The notes under the pieces were generated by a model. That model was not told where the DNA came from and searched no databases. It was given only the letters and a program-made list of their open reading frames with translations. A DNA stretch of 64,000 nt from contig DUMF01000024.1 in the NCBI GenBank assembly GCA_012840015.1, forward strand, positions 1 through 64,000, read 5' to 3'. The position numbers and the translations under genes are program-made. Source of the DNA: Bacillota bacterium. GTDB taxonomy: Bacteria > Bacillota > Sulfobacillia > DUMF01. This document shows, piece after piece, positions 7,547 through 16,363 of this stretch; positions within the stretch are counted from its first letter, which is position 1; each line of letters starts with the position of its first letter.

Positions 7547-9596
7547 GCTCCCCAGGAATTATACCTTGGTCAGCCAGAAGGCTAGGAAAGCGATGATCTT
7601 CATCGGTGCGTGCTTTGGCATTTTCCTAATCCTGCTATTTATGGTAACGCCTCAACGCGTTGCCCTAAAAGAGGGGCAGGTATGCCCTAAGGGTATCAAG
7701 GCTCCTTTCGACATACTTGACACAGAGCTCACGGAACAATTGAAAGAACAGGCTGCGGCGAGTGTGAAAGAAGTCTACGATAGCGACCCCCAGGTGGCTG
7801 TGGAGATCGGCCTTAACATCAACAGGGCCTTTCAGAAGATTAAAGAGGCGAAAAGCACCCATGGTTCCAAGGGTGTTCCCGTATCGGAGAACGTACAGAA
7901 TCTCAAGGCGGAATTGAACGACGCGGTGTCCGAAGATCTACTTCGAACGGCACTGTCGATGAGCGATTCCGAGCTCGACGCCTGCCAGAAAACCACTGCT
8001 GAAGTAGCTGGGCGGGTCCTAGAAGGCGGTATTACGCCAGATTCGCTTTCGTCCCGGAAGGCGCAAGTGGATGTAGAAGTATCGGCCACAAAGCTTACTT
8101 CGGGCCAAAAAGCCCTTGTGGCAGCTCTGGCCAAAGCTTACCTGAAACCGAATCTGTTTTTGAACATGGCAGAAACCCAAAGAAGACGCGAAGAGGCCGT
8201 TGCGGCCGTGGAGCCTGTGAGAATTCTGAAGAGGCAGTGGATTGTCCAGGAAGGCGAAGTGGTAACTGCGCGCCACTTGAAGCTGCTTGCCGCTGCTGGG
8301 CTTTTGGCCGAGGGCGCAAATCTCAGGCCTGCGGTGGCGTCCGCCTTGTTTGCGGCGGCATTGGTAGTGGTACTCGTAGAGTCGGTCCGCTTCGTGGATA
8401 AGAGGGTATATGCCAGCGAGCAAAAGCTGCTTGTACTGGTAGCAATCATACTCCCTACCCTGGCTCTTTCTGCCTTGCTTTCAAAACTGTCGGTCTACCT
8501 CTCTCCCGTCCCTGCCGCGGCGCTGTTGATTGCCAACTTGGTGGACAAACGTATAGGAATGATGGTGGGCGTGGTGCTGAGCTGTTCGATGGGCTTTGCC
8601 AACGGAGGGGAAATGAGCTACGCCATAATCGGCAGCCTGGCGTCCATTTTCGGGGTGACGAGTATCGTAAGAATGGGGCATAGGTACGACCTGATAAAGG
8701 CCGGGCTGAAAATAGCCATCTTGAACGCCGTCGTAGTAACAGCCCTCGCTATCGCAGGCGGGGAACTGCTAGAATGGGGTCTTTTATTCAAGGCGGCCAG
8801 CGCGGCCGGAGGCGGCTTGTTCTGTGCCTTTTTGGTTCTTGGCATAATGCCTTTCCTCGAGATGACTTTTGGGGTAATCACTCCATTGAGGCTTCTGGAA
8901 CTGGCGAACCCTAATCACCCGTTATTGCTCAAGTTACTCCATGACGCTCCGGGAACCTATCACCACAGCATAATGGTAGCGAACTTGGCGGAATCGGCCA
9001 CAGAAGCCATCGGCGGGAATTCGCTGCTCGCAAGAGTTGGAGCGTATTATCACGATGTGGGCAAGATCAAGAGGCCATACTTTTTTATTGAAAACCAGAT
9101 AGGTGGACTCGAGAACCCTCATGAGAAGATCTCTCCGAGCTTATCCAAGACCATAATCACTGCGCACGTTAAGGATGGCGTGGAAATGGCGAGGGAGTAC
9201 CGCCTACCTCCCGATGTAGTGGACTTCATCCGCGAACACCATGGTACCACGGTCGTAACTTACTTTTATAATAAGGCTGCAGAGAGCGAGAAGCAGGACG
9301 AACCCGTTATGGAAACTGACTTCAGGTACGAGGGGCCAAAGCCCCATTCCAAGGAGACTGCTCTAGTCATGCTGGCAGATTCAGTCGAGGCTGCGGTAAG
9401 GTCCCTCACGAGGCCCACTCCGCAGCGGCTAGAGGCCATAGTGAAGAAGATATTCGACGAAAGACTTAGGGACCACCAGCTCGACGAATGTGAGTTAAAC
9501 TTGAGAGAGCTTGGGGTAGCGTCGAGTATGTTCATTAAGATTCTGACGGGTATGTTCCACCCACGGGTGGAATATCCGTCCGGAAGCAGGTCTTGA
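7536..9596 (+). CDS. pgpH: 7TM-HD cyclic-di-AMP phosphodiesterase PgpH (YqfF)
   Basis: 686 residues. A membrane anchor near the N-terminus is followed by an extracellular 7TMR-HDED domain, a seven-span membrane block (about 265-455) and a cytoplasmic HD domain. The HD metal ligands are visible as H-DAPGTYHHSI, YYHDVGK and EHHGTT. Family members degrade c-di-AMP to pApA. I chose GTG 7536, with AGGGAG nine bases upstream, over the ATG at 7500; this leaves an 11-base overlap with phoH. The order phoH-pgpH-ybeY is conserved in Firmicutes. Confidence 0.93.
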   Translation: MKTELPRNYTLVSQKARKAMIFIGACFGIFLILLFMVTPQRVALKEGQVCPKGIKAPFDILDTELTEQLKEQAAASVKEVYDSDPQVAVEIGLNINRAFQKIKEAKSTHGSKGVPVSENVQNLKAELNDAVSEDLLRTALSMSDSELDACQKTTAEVAGRVLEGGITPDSLSSRKAQVDVEVSATKLTSGQKALVAALAKAYLKPNLFLNMAETQRRREEAVAAVEPVRILKRQWIVQEGEVVTARHLKLLAAAGLLAEGANLRPAVASALFAAALVVVLVESVRFVDKRVYASEQKLLVLVAIILPTLALSALLSKLSVYLSPVPAAALLIANLVDKRIGMMVGVVLSCSMGFANGGEMSYAIIGSLASIFGVTSIVRMGHRYDLIKAGLKIAILNAVVVTALAIAGGELLEWGLLFKAASAAGGGLFCAFLVLGIMPFLEMTFGVITPLRLLELANPNHPLLLKLLHDAPGTYHHSIMVANLAESATEAIGGNSLLARVGAYYHDVGKIKRPYFFIENQIGGLENPHEKISPSLSKTIITAHVKDGVEMAREYRLPPDVVDFIREHHGTTVVTYFYNKAAESEKQDEPVMETDFRYEGPKPHSKETALVMLADSVEAAVRSLTRPTPQRLEAIVKKIFDERLRDHQLDECELNLRELGVASSMFIKILTGMFHPRVEYPSGSRS

Positions 9597-9598
9597 AT

Positions 9599-10057
9599 AT
9601 GGAAATAGATATAAGTTTCGAAAAACAGTTTGAAGGGCTGCCGGAGACGCAAGTTGTGGAGCTGTGCGAACGAGTACTTGAGAAAACGGCACGTGCAGCA
9701 GGGGAGGATCCAGATCTACTCGAGGTGAGCGTGCTGTTCACCGGGGACGAGCACATCCACGAACTGAATCGGCAGTACCGGGGCGTCGATAGAGCCACGG
9801 ATGTGTTATCATTTGCCCTTAGGGAGGCTGGCCCGGCGGAAATGGTAGAGGGGCAGGAGCTACTCGGGGACATCGTAGTGTCCGTGGATACTGCGAGCCG
9901 GCAGGCTCGTGAGTACGGGGAGACGCTGGCGGCAGAAGTTGCCAGGCTGCTATGCCACGGTATGTTGCACCTGCTGGGATATGATCACTGTACAGAAGAT
10001 GAAGAAGCGCAAATGATGGCGCTCCAGGAGAGCATTTTATCGGATGAACCTCTATAA
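9599..10057 (+). CDS. ybeY: Endoribonuclease YbeY (16S rRNA maturation and quality control)
   Basis: 152 residues with the UPF0054 zinc signature CHGMLHLLGYDH near residues 118-129 (H-x3-H-x5-H). YbeY trims rRNA ends and degrades defective 70S ribosomes. ATG 9599 has GCAGG eight bases upstream; TTG 9593 in the same frame overlaps the pgpH stop and is the alternative. The end overlaps recO by 14 bases. Confidence 0.94.
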   Translation: MEIDISFEKQFEGLPETQVVELCERVLEKTARAAGEDPDLLEVSVLFTGDEHIHELNRQYRGVDRATDVLSFALREAGPAEMVEGQELLGDIVVSVDTASRQAREYGETLAAEVARLLCHGMLHLLGYDHCTEDEEAQMMALQESILSDEPL

Positions 10058-10784
10058 GACAGAAGGGCTGATTCTCAAGTCCGTTGATTTCGGTGAATCT
10101 GACAAGCTCATTACCGTGCTTTCTTACGAATATGGTAAGCTAAGGCTGCTCGCAAAAGGTGCACGCAGAGTACGAAGCAGGTTAGCTGGTGCATGCCAGC
10201 AATTCAACCTTGTCAAGTTCATGGTATTCAGGGGAAAAAATCTCGATCTTGTCAGCCAGGCAGAAATCAAAGAAAGCTATCCTGTGTTGCGCTCCAAGCT
10301 GGATTTGATTGCCTACGCTACTTGCTTTGCCGAGCTTGCCGATTCCTTTGCGGGTGAATGCAACCCCGAGCGCCGGCTGTTTTCGGGACTCAAGTCCGCT
10401 TTTACGGCGCTCGAGTCAAACGTTGACCCGGAACTAGTGTTGGATTGGTTCGGATTGGGTTGCCTGGTGGTTTCCGGTTATGGACCGCAGTTTGAGCGTT
10501 GTGTAGTCTGCGGCGGCCGGCTAAAGTCACCGTGCGGTCTCAGGCCCTGTAGCGGAGGGCTGGTTTGTGCTGACTGTCTGGGGGAAGAAGCCGAGGTAGA
10601 CGAGGAGACGCTGCATTTGCTCCGAACGCTGATGCGATCCAGTGGTAAGGAGCTGGCAAATGTGCACACTAGTGTTGAAAGCAGGCATATGGCTGGTGAG
10701 GTGGTGCGAAAACTGCTTTTCGCCTTCCTCGAGGACCGGCCTAAATGCTTTGAGTTTCTACAAGCTACTACGTGTGAGGTGTGA
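10044..10784 (+). CDS. recO: DNA repair protein RecO
   Basis: 246 residues. The N-terminal OB-fold begins YKTEGLILKSVDFGESDKLIT, followed by an alpha-helical domain and a zinc-binding group CVVC ... CADC (about 153-180). RecO loads RecA onto SSB-coated single strands with RecR. It directly overlaps ybeY; the dgkA, cdd and era genes that usually lie between them in Bacillus are not here. Confidence 0.93.
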   Translation: MNLYKTEGLILKSVDFGESDKLITVLSYEYGKLRLLAKGARRVRSRLAGACQQFNLVKFMVFRGKNLDLVSQAEIKESYPVLRSKLDLIAYATCFAELADSFAGECNPERRLFSGLKSAFTALESNVDPELVLDWFGLGCLVVSGYGPQFERCVVCGGRLKSPCGLRPCSGGLVCADCLGEEAEVDEETLHLLRTLMRSSGKELANVHTSVESRHMAGEVVRKLLFAFLEDRPKCFEFLQATTCEV

Positions 10785-10787
10785 GAA

Positions 10788-11180
10788 ATGGACGAAACCT
10801 TGGAGAAGGTGGACTTGATCAGGGAGAGAACCGGCCTCGGGTATAAGGAAGCTAAGGACCTGCTCGACGCTCACGGAAACGACGTGGTAGCTGCCCTGGT
10901 GGATTGGGAGCAGTCCCAAAAAGCCGCGGCGGCTACGGCAGAACCGGGATGGAAAGAAAGGTTCCAGGTAAAGGGAGAACAACTGGTAGACAAAGTAAAA
11001 GAGCTGCTGCGTGAGGGGAACGTGACCAGGATTGTGATACGCAAGGGTGATGACGTGCTGGTGGAGATCCCAGTGACCTGGGGAGCAATAGGAGCGGTGA
11101 TGGCCCCGGCTCTAGCTGCCGTCGGAGTAGTAGCAGCTTTAGTCTCCAACTGCACGATAGAGGTGCAGCGGAAGGGATAA
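10788..11180 (+). CDS. DUF4342 protein with N-terminal UBA/TS-N-like domain
   Basis: 130 residues. The first 45 resemble the three-helix UBA/TS-N domain of elongation factor Ts (LIRERTGLGYKEAKDLLDAH). The rest fits DUF4342: a short basic strand region (TRIVIRKGDDVLVEIPVT) and a hydrophobic C-terminal helix (about 96-118) likely to sit in the membrane. Function unknown. It lies three bases after recO and four before glyQ, so it is co-transcribed. Confidence 0.75.
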   Translation: MDETLEKVDLIRERTGLGYKEAKDLLDAHGNDVVAALVDWEQSQKAAAATAEPGWKERFQVKGEQLVDKVKELLREGNVTRIVIRKGDDVLVEIPVTWGAIGAVMAPALAAVGVVAALVSNCTIEVQRKG

Positions 11181-11183
11181 GCG

Positions 11184-12074
11184 ATGACATTTCAGGAGAT
11201 AGTAATGGCTCTTCATGAATTCTGGAGTAAGCAGGGGTGCCTGATCTATGAACCGTATGACGTAGAGAAGGGAGCCGGAACGATGAACCCGGCTACATTC
11301 TTGAGGGTACTCGGCCCAGAGCCTTGGCGGGTGGCTTATGTGGAGCCATCCAGGAGACCAGCAGACGGGCGATACGGAGACAACCCGAACAGGTTATATC
11401 AGCACTTTCAATACCAGGTGATAATCAAACCGTCCCCCGATGACATTCAGGACACTTATCTCCGCAGCCTGGAGGTGCTCGGTATTGACCAGCGCCACCA
11501 CGATATAAGATTTGTGGAGGATAACTGGGAATCTCCCACTCTAGGTGCGTGGGGTCTGGGCTGGGAAGTATGGCTGGACGGTATGGAAGTGACTCAATTT
11601 ACGTACTTCCAGCAAGCCGGCGGCTACGAGTGCAAACCGGTGTCGGTGGAAATCACCTACGGTTTGGAGCGACTTGCGAGCTACGTGCAAGGCAAGGACA
11701 ACGTCTTCGATGTCGTATGGGGTCACGGAGTGACGTACGGTGAGCTTTTTAAGATAGCAGAGAGAGAGCACTCTACATACAGCTTCGATGTTTCCAACCC
11801 AGAAATGTTGAGCCAGATGTTCAATACGTTCGAAGCCGAAGCTTCTCGATTGGCGGCTCAAGGGCTCGTATTACCCGCCTATGACTACGTGTTGAAGTGC
11901 TCTCACACATTTAATCTGCTGGAGGCACGAGGGGCTATCAGCGTCACGGAACGAACGAGCTATCTGTTGAGGGTGAGAAGCTTGGCCAGGCAGTGCGCCA
12001 CGGCTTACCTCGAGCAGCGTGAGAAGATGGGCTATCCCCTGATGGCCTGCAAGGGGGTGGCTGAGAATGCCTGA
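11184..12074 (+). CDS. glyQ: Glycyl-tRNA synthetase alpha subunit
   Basis: 296 residues of the bacterial class IIc heterotetrameric enzyme. Recognisable blocks are [48 protein letters not shown] and the ERLA motif region. It makes glycyl-adenylate and charges tRNA-Gly together with GlyS. ATG 11184 follows a GGGATAAGCG leader. The end overlaps glyS by eight bases. Confidence 0.97.
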   Translation: MTFQEIVMALHEFWSKQGCLIYEPYDVEKGAGTMNPATFLRVLGPEPWRVAYVEPSRRPADGRYGDNPNRLYQHFQYQVIIKPSPDDIQDTYLRSLEVLGIDQRHHDIRFVEDNWESPTLGAWGLGWEVWLDGMEVTQFTYFQQAGGYECKPVSVEITYGLERLASYVQGKDNVFDVVWGHGVTYGELFKIAEREHSTYSFDVSNPEMLSQMFNTFEAEASRLAAQGLVLPAYDYVLKCSHTFNLLEARGAISVTERTSYLLRVRSLARQCATAYLEQREKMGYPLMACKGVAENA

Positions 12075-14136
12075 TCTCTTGCTGGAAGTAGGAACTGAAG
12101 AGATACCTGCAGCTGTGGCTCCTTCTACTGCGGCGCAGTTGGAGAGAAGGGTGAAAGAAGAGCTGACGGCGGCCGGTTTGGGGGAGCCGAAGGTTAAGGT
12201 TTTCGTGACGCCCAGGAGGTTATGCGTTACGGCTAGGGGAGTTCCCGAAAAGCAGGCAGATTCGGTCTCTGAGATCAGGGGCCCTTCTGTGGCCGTCGCA
12301 TTCAAGCCGGATGGCAGCCCTACCAAAGCTGCCCAAGGTTTCGCTAGATCACAGGGAGTTAGGGTCGAGGATTTGGTGCGTAGGTCCACACCGCAGGGGG
12401 AATATGTGTTTGCCACGAAAATATCCAGGGGTAGGCCGGCGGCCCAAGTGCTTTCGGAAATGCTCCCTCAGATAGTGATAAGCCTGGACTTCCCCAAGAC
12501 TATGAGATGGGGACTGGGAGAATACCGCTTTTGCAGGCCGATAAGGTGGGTGTTGGCACTTTTCGGTGAGGAAGTTCTGCCGCTAGAGATCGCTGGGGTA
12601 AAGGCTTCCAGGTATACCAGGGGGCACAGAGTGCTCTCTCCGGGTCCACACGAGATCCGTGATCTGGATGATTATCTGAAGCGAATCCGTAGTTTCGGTG
12701 TCATGCTGGATCAGGTGGAAAGGGAGCAGGTTATCCGCGAAGGTGCAAAGCGAGCAGCGGGTTCTGTCGGTGGTTACCTGGTCGAGGATAACGACCTGCT
12801 TCAGCACGTTTCGAACCTAGTAGAATGGCCCACAGCGTTTGCCGGAAGGTTTGACCCAAGCTACCTTGAAATGCCTGAGCAGGTTCCGATAACTGTCATG
12901 GCACATCACCAGAAGTGTTTCGCGGTGCGTGACGGTGAGGGAAAGCTGATGCCCTTTTTCATCGCGGTACGGAACGGCGGGGAAGAATATCTCGACGTGG
13001 TGGTAAAGGGGAATGAAAAAGTCATTGGGGCCAGGCTCGCAGACGCGCGCTTCTTCTATTTCGAAGACCTAAAGAAGCCGCTTTCAGAAAGAGTGGAAGA
13101 GCTGCAGAGGCTGCTCTTCCAGGAGAAACTGGGAACGATGAAGGACAAAACAGAACGCGTGCGAGCGTTAGTAGGGTGTCTCTGCGAGCTCCTCGAGTTA
13201 GATAAAGGTGTGCGAGAAAATGCTGAACGTGCTGCTTGGCTTTGCCGTGCTGATCTTACCACCAACGTGGTCCGAGAGTTTCCGGAGCTACAGGGCGTAA
13301 TGGGCCGTACTTATGCCTTGAAGGCTGGGGAACCTGAGGCTGTGGCAGAGGCAATCTACGAATCCTATTTGCCCACTAGTGCCGGAGGACAGCTCCCGCG
13401 GAGCATGGTGGGAAGATTGGTGGCCATTGCGGACAAGTTGGACTCGCTGGTGGGAATCTTTGCTGCCGGTTTGAAGCCCTCGGGTTCGCAGGATCCGTAC
13501 GCATTGCGAAGACATGGCGCTGCCCTGGTAAGAATGATGACTGAACTCCCGCGGCCGGTGCCGTTCCGAGGCTTGCTTAAAGAGGCTGCCGCCGGACTCG
13601 AAAAATTCCTCCGGGTTGGAGAGGACGTCCTGGATGAGGTACTCGAGTTTTTGGTAGGGCGGACAAGGACAAGCCTTTCGGAATTGGGAATCAGGTACGA
13701 TGTGGTAGACGCCGTGCTAGACAGTGATTGGGAAGATCCCGGCGATGTGTTCAAACGAGCAGAAGCACTTAACGCTTTCGCTGCTCAACCGGATTTTGAC
13801 CGGTTCATGGTGGGTTTCAGAAGAGCAGCTAATCTTACGAAGGATATAGAGCCAGGGCAAGTAGACCCAGCATTGTTCATCGAACCTCAAGAGACTGCAT
13901 TGTACGAGGCATTTCGGTCGGTGAAAGAGGAGGCGCAGACGGCCTTGCAGAAGAGAGATTACGGGCGCTTCCTTTCGGTGATGACCAGGCTCAAAGAACC
14001 CATCGACGAATTCTTGGACAAAGTTCTTGTCATGTGTGACGACCTGGCGGTGCGACAGAACAGGCTTAGCCTGCTGAAGAACGTGGCCATGCTGTTCAAG
14101 AAGGCGGCAGATCCAGGAAGGTTGGTTTTGCAATGA
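12067..14136 (+). CDS. glyS: Glycyl-tRNA synthetase beta subunit
   Basis: 689 residues, the normal size. It starts [12 protein letters not shown] as the family does, has the HD-like fold region in the middle and an anticodon-binding-type helical C-terminus (DALRRH-like block [11 protein letters not shown] near 475). It provides tRNA recognition for the alpha2-beta2 enzyme. Translation is coupled to glyQ upstream and to ppsR downstream (ATGA overlap). Confidence 0.97.
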   Translation: MPDLLLEVGTEEIPAAVAPSTAAQLERRVKEELTAAGLGEPKVKVFVTPRRLCVTARGVPEKQADSVSEIRGPSVAVAFKPDGSPTKAAQGFARSQGVRVEDLVRRSTPQGEYVFATKISRGRPAAQVLSEMLPQIVISLDFPKTMRWGLGEYRFCRPIRWVLALFGEEVLPLEIAGVKASRYTRGHRVLSPGPHEIRDLDDYLKRIRSFGVMLDQVEREQVIREGAKRAAGSVGGYLVEDNDLLQHVSNLVEWPTAFAGRFDPSYLEMPEQVPITVMAHHQKCFAVRDGEGKLMPFFIAVRNGGEEYLDVVVKGNEKVIGARLADARFFYFEDLKKPLSERVEELQRLLFQEKLGTMKDKTERVRALVGCLCELLELDKGVRENAERAAWLCRADLTTNVVREFPELQGVMGRTYALKAGEPEAVAEAIYESYLPTSAGGQLPRSMVGRLVAIADKLDSLVGIFAAGLKPSGSQDPYALRRHGAALVRMMTELPRPVPFRGLLKEAAAGLEKFLRVGEDVLDEVLEFLVGRTRTSLSELGIRYDVVDAVLDSDWEDPGDVFKRAEALNAFAAQPDFDRFMVGFRRAANLTKDIEPGQVDPALFIEPQETALYEAFRSVKEEAQTALQKRDYGRFLSVMTRLKEPIDEFLDKVLVMCDDLAVRQNRLSLLKNVAMLFKKAADPGRLVLQ

Positions 14137-14963
14137 AAGCGACGATCTATGTGGTTTCCGACTCAATCGGGGAGACGGCCGAATCTGTAGCACGAGCAGC
14201 GGCGAGCCAGTTCAATAACGCTGGCTTCGAGATAAAGAAATTCAGCCACGTAACCAAGCCACAGGAAATCGAGAGGATCCTCAGTTCGATGGATCCGGCA
14301 ACGTGTATGGTCGCCTATACACTGGTTGTGCCGGAGCTTCGCGAGAAGATGATGACTGTTTCTGCAGCTCTCGGCATCAGGGCTGTAGACATCATGGGCC
14401 CGATGATTCAGGCACTTCAACAGATATCAGGTCTGGGGCCATGGCTTGAACCGGGCCGGTTTAGGAAGATAGACGAAAACTATTATCGAAAGGTTGAGGC
14501 GGTGGAGTTCGCCGTCAAATATGACGATGCCAAGGACCCCAGGGGCCTCAAGCTTGCGGATGTCGTATTGGTTGGAGTGTCCAGGACTTCCAAGACCCCC
14601 GTGAGCATGTATCTCGCTTACAGGGCGATCAAAGCGGCGAACGTCCCGCTTGTGCCAGAAGTGCTTCCGCCCGCGGAGCTGCTTGAAGTTCCTCCTGGTA
14701 GGATTGTAGGGCTTACCATATCTAAGGAGAAGTTGCGTTCGATCAGGCTGGAACGCGCTCTGACGATGGGGCTTACGCCAGACTCTAGGTATTGTAGCGA
14801 GGAACGGATAACCGAGGAACTGCAGTACGCGGCGAAGATATTCAACAGGCTCGGCTGTGCGGTAATAGACGTGTCCAATAAGGCGGTCGAAGAGACTGCC
14901 TCCAAGGTAATGGATATAATTGGATACGAGGCGCTGCGCCATGATGTCCCTAGAAAAACATGA
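14133..14963 (+). CDS. ppsR: Pyruvate,phosphate dikinase regulatory protein (DUF299)
   Basis: 276 residues. It starts with the family's VVSDSIGETAE and carries the P-loop GVSRTSKTP at about 148-156. The family is a bifunctional ADP-dependent kinase/phosphorylase that inactivates and reactivates PPDK or PEP synthase. Location after glyS and before dgt-dnaG-sigA matches Bacillus yqfL. It overlaps dgt by 23 bases. Confidence 0.93.
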   Translation: MKATIYVVSDSIGETAESVARAAASQFNNAGFEIKKFSHVTKPQEIERILSSMDPATCMVAYTLVVPELREKMMTVSAALGIRAVDIMGPMIQALQQISGLGPWLEPGRFRKIDENYYRKVEAVEFAVKYDDAKDPRGLKLADVVLVGVSRTSKTPVSMYLAYRAIKAANVPLVPEVLPPAELLEVPPGRIVGLTISKEKLRSIRLERALTMGLTPDSRYCSEERITEELQYAAKIFNRLGCAVIDVSNKAVEETASKVMDIIGYEALRHDVPRKT

Positions 14964-15960
14964 TTTCAGGTTGTACACGGAGGAACTTGAGGCACAAACC
15001 CTGGCGCCATGGGCCACTCTTAGCAGGAATAGCAAGGGTAGGCTCAAGCCTGAACCACCGTGTCCCGTCCGTACGGCGTTTCAACGAGATCGTGACAGGA
15101 TCATTCACTGTAAAGCTTTTAGGCGTCTCAAGCACAAGACGCAGGTATTCCTTATTCCCGAGGGGGACCATTATAGGACGAGGCTAACGCACACGTTAGA
15201 AGTGGCGCAGATCGCACGAACCATAGCGAGGGCCCTGAAACTAAACGAGGATTTAGTAGAGGCCATAGCACTCGGGCATGATCTCGGGCATACGCCGTTC
15301 GGCCACGGCGGCGAAGAGGCGCTGGCCAGGGTTCACCCGGGAGGATTCAAACACAACGAGCAGAGTCTTAGAGTGGTGGACGTGCTCGAAGGGGACGGTG
15401 GACTCAATCTTACATGGGAGGTACGAGATGGCATCCTCAATCATACCCAGTCTCTGGAACCTTCTACAGCAGAGGGTAAGGTGGTCAAGCTTTCTGATAG
15501 AATCGCTTATATCAACCACGATATAGATGATGCCATCAGGGGGGGTATACTGTCTCAGGAGGACTTGCCCAAGTGGGTGGTTTCGGATTTAGGGGCGACG
15601 CATTCATCGAGGATTCATGCAATGGTTTGTGATGTGATAATAGCCAGCTACGAGGCACAACAAGTGAAAATGACTCCTAAGATGGAGGACATGGTGTCCG
15701 AGCTTAGGGAGTTCATGTTTGAGAAGGTATATATAGACTCTGCCGCGAAGAAAGAAGAAGAGAAGGCCAAGCGAATGGTCGCACAACTGTACGAGTTCTA
15801 CGTAGCGAAACCAAACGAACAATATAACGGTAGAGGACCGTTGCACGGTGATGTCAGGAGATCAGCGCTGGATTACGTGGCGGGCATGACAGATCATTAT
15901 GCTATCCACCAGTACGAGAAGTATTTTGTGCCGCAAGCTTACGGGTTCCCCGGCGGGTGA
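14941..15960 (+). CDS. dgt: dGTP triphosphohydrolase-like HD protein
   Basis: 339 residues. HD metal-binding motifs are visible: RRLKHKTQV, HTLEVAQIARTIARAL and the GHDLGHTPFGHGGE block (residues about 110-123). The family hydrolyses dNTPs. ATG 14941 lies inside the ppsR end. The last codons are PGG-TGA, and this stop lies inside the first bases (GTGA) of a group II intron remnant. If the intron is removed, the frame continues for FKGCW and stops at 16362-16364, overlapping the dnaG ATG. The present C-terminus is therefore probably a product of the insertion. Confidence 0.9.
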   Translation: MMSLEKHDFRLYTEELEAQTLAPWATLSRNSKGRLKPEPPCPVRTAFQRDRDRIIHCKAFRRLKHKTQVFLIPEGDHYRTRLTHTLEVAQIARTIARALKLNEDLVEAIALGHDLGHTPFGHGGEEALARVHPGGFKHNEQSLRVVDVLEGDGGLNLTWEVRDGILNHTQSLEPSTAEGKVVKLSDRIAYINHDIDDAIRGGILSQEDLPKWVVSDLGATHSSRIHAMVCDVIIASYEAQQVKMTPKMEDMVSELREFMFEKVYIDSAAKKEEEKAKRMVAQLYEFYVAKPNEQYNGRGPLHGDVRRSALDYVAGMTDHYAIHQYEKYFVPQAYGFPGG

Positions 15961-16345
15961 TAGATTGGACTTCGACGGAATAGCAACCCGAACCGGCGAC
16001 CCGAAAGGTCGCCTTTAACGTTCGCCCAGCATGTCTGCTGAGCCGATGGGTTTAAGGAAGACCCTGTCACCTGACCAGCGTGAAGACAATCCATAGACAA
16101 GGGCGCCGCCGGTAACGGCAGGGTCTGCAGGTGGGTAACCTTGCATAGAGTGGGAAAGCCCGAAGGCTGGATAACCTGGGGAGTTCGGACGGACGGGTTC
16201 ATGTTCAGGCAGGCTTAACTGGGAAAGTGCTGTATCATCCAAGTAAACTGGTTTTTGTGAATTTAAATGGCTGAGGTTGACCAGAAGCCACGGTTCTGTG
16301 AGAGGGACGGCGCCAGACTAATCACCTAGCGCTGCCCTACTCGAT
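15957..16345 (+). mobile_element. ORF-less group II intron remnant at the dgt/dnaG junction
   Basis: No gene is found between dgt and dnaG; the stretch reads as a group II intron RNA. The 3' end is diagnostic: CGGTTCT (end of domain V), GTGAGAGGGACGGCGC ... GCGCTGCCCTACTCGAT (domain VI) with the branch-point A at 16339, seven bases from the end. The 5' end is GTGATAG at 15957. CCGCCGG at 16106-16112 is an exact complement of CCGGCGG at 15950-15956, the seven bases before the predicted 5' splice site, as EBS1-IBS1 should be. Domain I-like hairpins (GGCGACC-GAAA-GGTCGCC) are present. There is no reverse transcriptase, and the 5' strand of domain V is not recognisable. Confidence 0.82.
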
Positions 16346-16363
16346 GTTCAAGGGGTGCTGGTG

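Noticed and set aside
10990-11183. Looked for a T-box leader before glyQ.
   Set aside because: glyQ starts four bases after a coding gene; no leader or T-box sequence is present.
15961-16355. Two small minus-strand open frames between dgt and dnaG.
   Set aside because: They fall in the group II intron RNA and match no protein family.
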